A stretch of 7,443 nt of DNA. It comes from Gammaproteobacteria bacterium (GTDB taxonomy: Bacteria; Pseudomonadota; Gammaproteobacteria; UBA6429; Thiohalophilaceae). Below, piece by piece: positions 6,533 through 7,443 of the stretch. A model generated the notes under the pieces. The model had not been told where the DNA came from. It saw only the letters and a list, made by a program, of their open reading frames with translations, and did not search any database. The stretch is taken from positions 1 through 7,443 of the forward strand of contig DRJN01000243.1 in the NCBI GenBank assembly GCA_011052165.1, written 5' to 3'. Numbering within the stretch: position 1 is the stretch's first letter; every line of letters starts with the position of its first letter. Both the position numbers and the translations under genes were made by a program.

Positions 6533-6558
6533 AAGGTATCAGGTTTTGGAGCGGCATG

Positions 6559-7185
6559 ATGGCACAAGTGACGAATAAACGACTCGCAATGACCCTGTTT
6601 TCAGGTGATCTTTGCCCTTTTTCTCACATGGTGCGTATTGTGTTGGCGGAAAAAGGCATTAATTTTGAAACCCTCAGTGTGGATCCGAATAATACACCGG
6701 AGGATCTAAAAGATCTTAACCCCTATAATGAAGTACCCACCCTGGTAGATCGTGATCTGGTACTATATGAACATCTGGTTATTATGGAATATCTGGACGA
6801 ACGGTTTCCCCATCCGCCACTGATGCCCGTCGATCCGGTTGCCCGGGCCTGTAATCGTCTGATGGTGCGGCGTATCGAGCGTGACTGGTATTCCCTTTAT
6901 AAAAAGCTTGACAGTAATGACAGGGACAGTGCGAAACAGCGTCAGGAATTGCGCGACAGCCTGGTGACGATTTCTCCCATCTTTGAGCAGAAACCCTACT
7001 TTATGAGCGACGAGTTCAGCCTGATAGATTGCGTGATGGCACCCCTGCTCTGGCGTCTGCCGCAGGTTGGGGTTGAGTTGCCGCCCTCGGCCAAACCATT
7101 GATGGGTTATGCGGCGCGCCTGTTTGAACGAGATTCGTTCATGGAGAGCCTGTCAGAGCTGGAAAAAGAAATTCATCAGGCCTGA
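6559..7185 (+). CDS. sspA: Stringent starvation protein A (RNA polymerase-associated, GST fold)
   Basis: The 208-residue protein has the GST-like fold of E. coli SspA (212 residues). It aligns throughout: MTLFSGDLCPFSHMVRIVLAEKG (11-33) in the thioredoxin-like domain, NPYNEVPTLVDRDLVLYE, IMEYLDERFPHPPLMPV (75-91) and QKPYFMSDEFSLIDC in the helical domain. The Pro84-His85-Pro86 surface patch important in E. coli SspA is kept. SspA binds RNA polymerase, supports phage P1 late transcription in E. coli, and acts in acid/starvation survival and virulence regulation. I prefer the ATG at 6559: GGAG then lies 7 bases upstream and MAQVTNKR aligns with E. coli MAVAANKR; the ATG at 6556 is one codon earlier. 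Residues 19-22 read CPFS, resembling a thiol-type GST site; E. coli SspA has no cysteine there. sspB follows in the same direction. Confidence 0.95.
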   Translation: MAQVTNKRLAMTLFSGDLCPFSHMVRIVLAEKGINFETLSVDPNNTPEDLKDLNPYNEVPTLVDRDLVLYEHLVIMEYLDERFPHPPLMPVDPVARACNRLMVRRIERDWYSLYKKLDSNDRDSAKQRQELRDSLVTISPIFEQKPYFMSDEFSLIDCVMAPLLWRLPQVGVELPPSAKPLMGYAARLFERDSFMESLSELEKEIHQA

Positions 7186-7221
7186 GTCTGGTAAATTTTA
7201 ATCTCTTTGGGTTTAATTCCC

Positions 7222-7235
7222 CGTGGCTTGCCACG
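7222..7235. repeat. Short hairpin with CTTG tetraloop after sspA
   Basis: CGTGG (7222-7226) pairs with CCACG (7231-7235) around CTTG, and AAAAA follows. It lies 37 bases after the sspA stop. The CTTG loop resembles the centres of the GC-rich hairpins at 1458-1480 and 7306-7330. On the minus strand it is preceded, not followed, by T, so it is not a plus-strand terminator. Confidence 0.45.
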
Positions 7236-7246
7236 AAAAACAGTAG

Positions 7247-7341
7247 GATGGGTAGAGCGAAGCGCGAAGTCCAGTAGCGAAACCCATCAGTACGTTACAG
7301 ATTAATACCCCGCCCGCTTGTGGCGGGGTAGTTTATTCAGG
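7247..7341. repeat. 95-bp two-hairpin dispersed repeat, copy 2
   Basis: This is the gapless partner of 1398-1492. GATGGGT (7247-7253) pairs with ACCCATC (7283-7289) around a GAGCGAAGC-containing loop. The bases just before it read GTAG, the head found on REP elements linked to RAYT transposases, although copy 1 lacks it. The second half is the hairpin at 7306-7330. The repeat fills most of the sspA-sspB gap, and its TTCAGG end supplies part of the sspB ribosome-binding site. Confidence 0.8.
7306..7337 (+). terminator. GC-rich hairpin with T-rich tail between sspA and sspB
   Basis: TACCCCGCC (7306-7314) pairs perfectly with GGCGGGGTA (7322-7330) around CGCTTGT, followed by GTTTATT. It could end sspA transcription, but sspB starts 21 bases later and usually depends on the sspA promoter, so termination is probably partial. 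The tail is a mediocre T tract. Confidence 0.5.
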
Positions 7342-7351
7342 GATCTGAAAC

Positions 7352-7443
7352 ATGGAAATGAGCTCCAATCAGCCCTATTTGCTACGTGCTTTGTATGACT
7401 GGATTGTCGATAACAGCCTGACGCCCTATGTGCTGGTGAATGC
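7352..7443 (+). CDS. sspB: ClpXP protease specificity-enhancing factor SspB, cut by the right edge
   Basis: Only the first 30 codons are present: MEMSSNQPYLLRALYDWIVD followed by NSLTPYVLVN. This matches the start of E. coli SspB (PYLLRAFYEWLLDNQLTPHLVVD), the dimeric adaptor that tethers ssrA-tagged and other substrates such as RseA fragments to ClpXP. The visible part is the first helix and first strand of the substrate-binding domain; the flexible tail and ClpX-binding tip are beyond the window. AGGGA at 7339-7343 stands 8 bases before the ATG at 7352; a second in-frame ATG follows at 7358. The sspA-sspB order is the usual one, but the 166-bp gap carries a dispersed repeat with a terminator-like hairpin. 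Confidence 0.93.
   Translation, partial: MEMSSNQPYLLRALYDWIVDNSLTPYVLVN

Larger units (their letters stand above)
6278..6558 (+). other. Structured non-coding region between petC and sspA
   Basis: No convincing coding frame lies here. In order it holds an AT-rich hairpin (6306-6330), a run of eight G preceded by AAA (6356-6366), a G/C-rich block with two interleaved complementary pairs (6410-6452), and a strong intrinsic terminator (6494-6532). I see no good sigma70-type promoter between the terminator and sspA, and none that stands out elsewhere in the gap. The region may be the petABC 3' end, the leader of sspA, or both. Confidence 0.5.

Overview
The window reads as chromosomal DNA of a gammaproteobacterium. 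The marker is the order algW/degS-type protease (minus strand), Nif3-like gene, petA-petB-petC, sspA, sspB (all plus strand). This neighbourhood is familiar from gammaproteobacteria such as Pseudomonas, and every product resembles its gammaproteobacterial counterpart. Genus cannot be read from the sequence.

Positions 1-1397 are different: visibly AT-rich accessory DNA that I read as the distal end of an integron gene-cassette array. On the minus strand is a CcdA/CcdB toxin-antitoxin pair with its own promoter (ccdB runs off the left edge). It is followed by a well-formed attC recombination site at 601-703. The next cassette holds only the C-terminal part of a D12-class adenine DNA methyltransferase, cut off where the attC site ends. 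That cassette closes with a second attC (1305-1397) that keeps the folded arms and both extrahelical bases but has lost the right-hand core site. No integrase gene lies in the window; from attC orientation it would be to the left.

Positions 1398-1492 hold a 95-bp two-hairpin repeat that recurs without gaps at 7247-7341, with compensatory changes in one stem. The two copies bracket the housekeeping block. The first supplies the stop codon of the protease gene, the second sits in front of sspB.

Positions 1488-3478 carry a membrane-anchored DegS/AlgW-type serine protease (envelope-stress signalling) divergent from a Nif3/YbgI-family metal protein, with only 59 bp between the start codons. Positions 3479-3720 are a regulatory region with two candidate sigma70-type promoters; in one the spacer is exactly a perfect 8-1-8 palindrome.

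Positions 3721-6277 are petABC, the three subunits of the cytochrome bc1 complex (quinol:cytochrome c oxidoreductase), with TAATG and TGATG overlaps indicating tight translational coupling. Positions 6278-6558 are a structured non-coding stretch ending in a strong intrinsic terminator only about 26 bases before the sspA start. SspA (RNA polymerase-associated stringent starvation protein) and SspB (ClpXP adaptor, truncated by the right edge) close the window.
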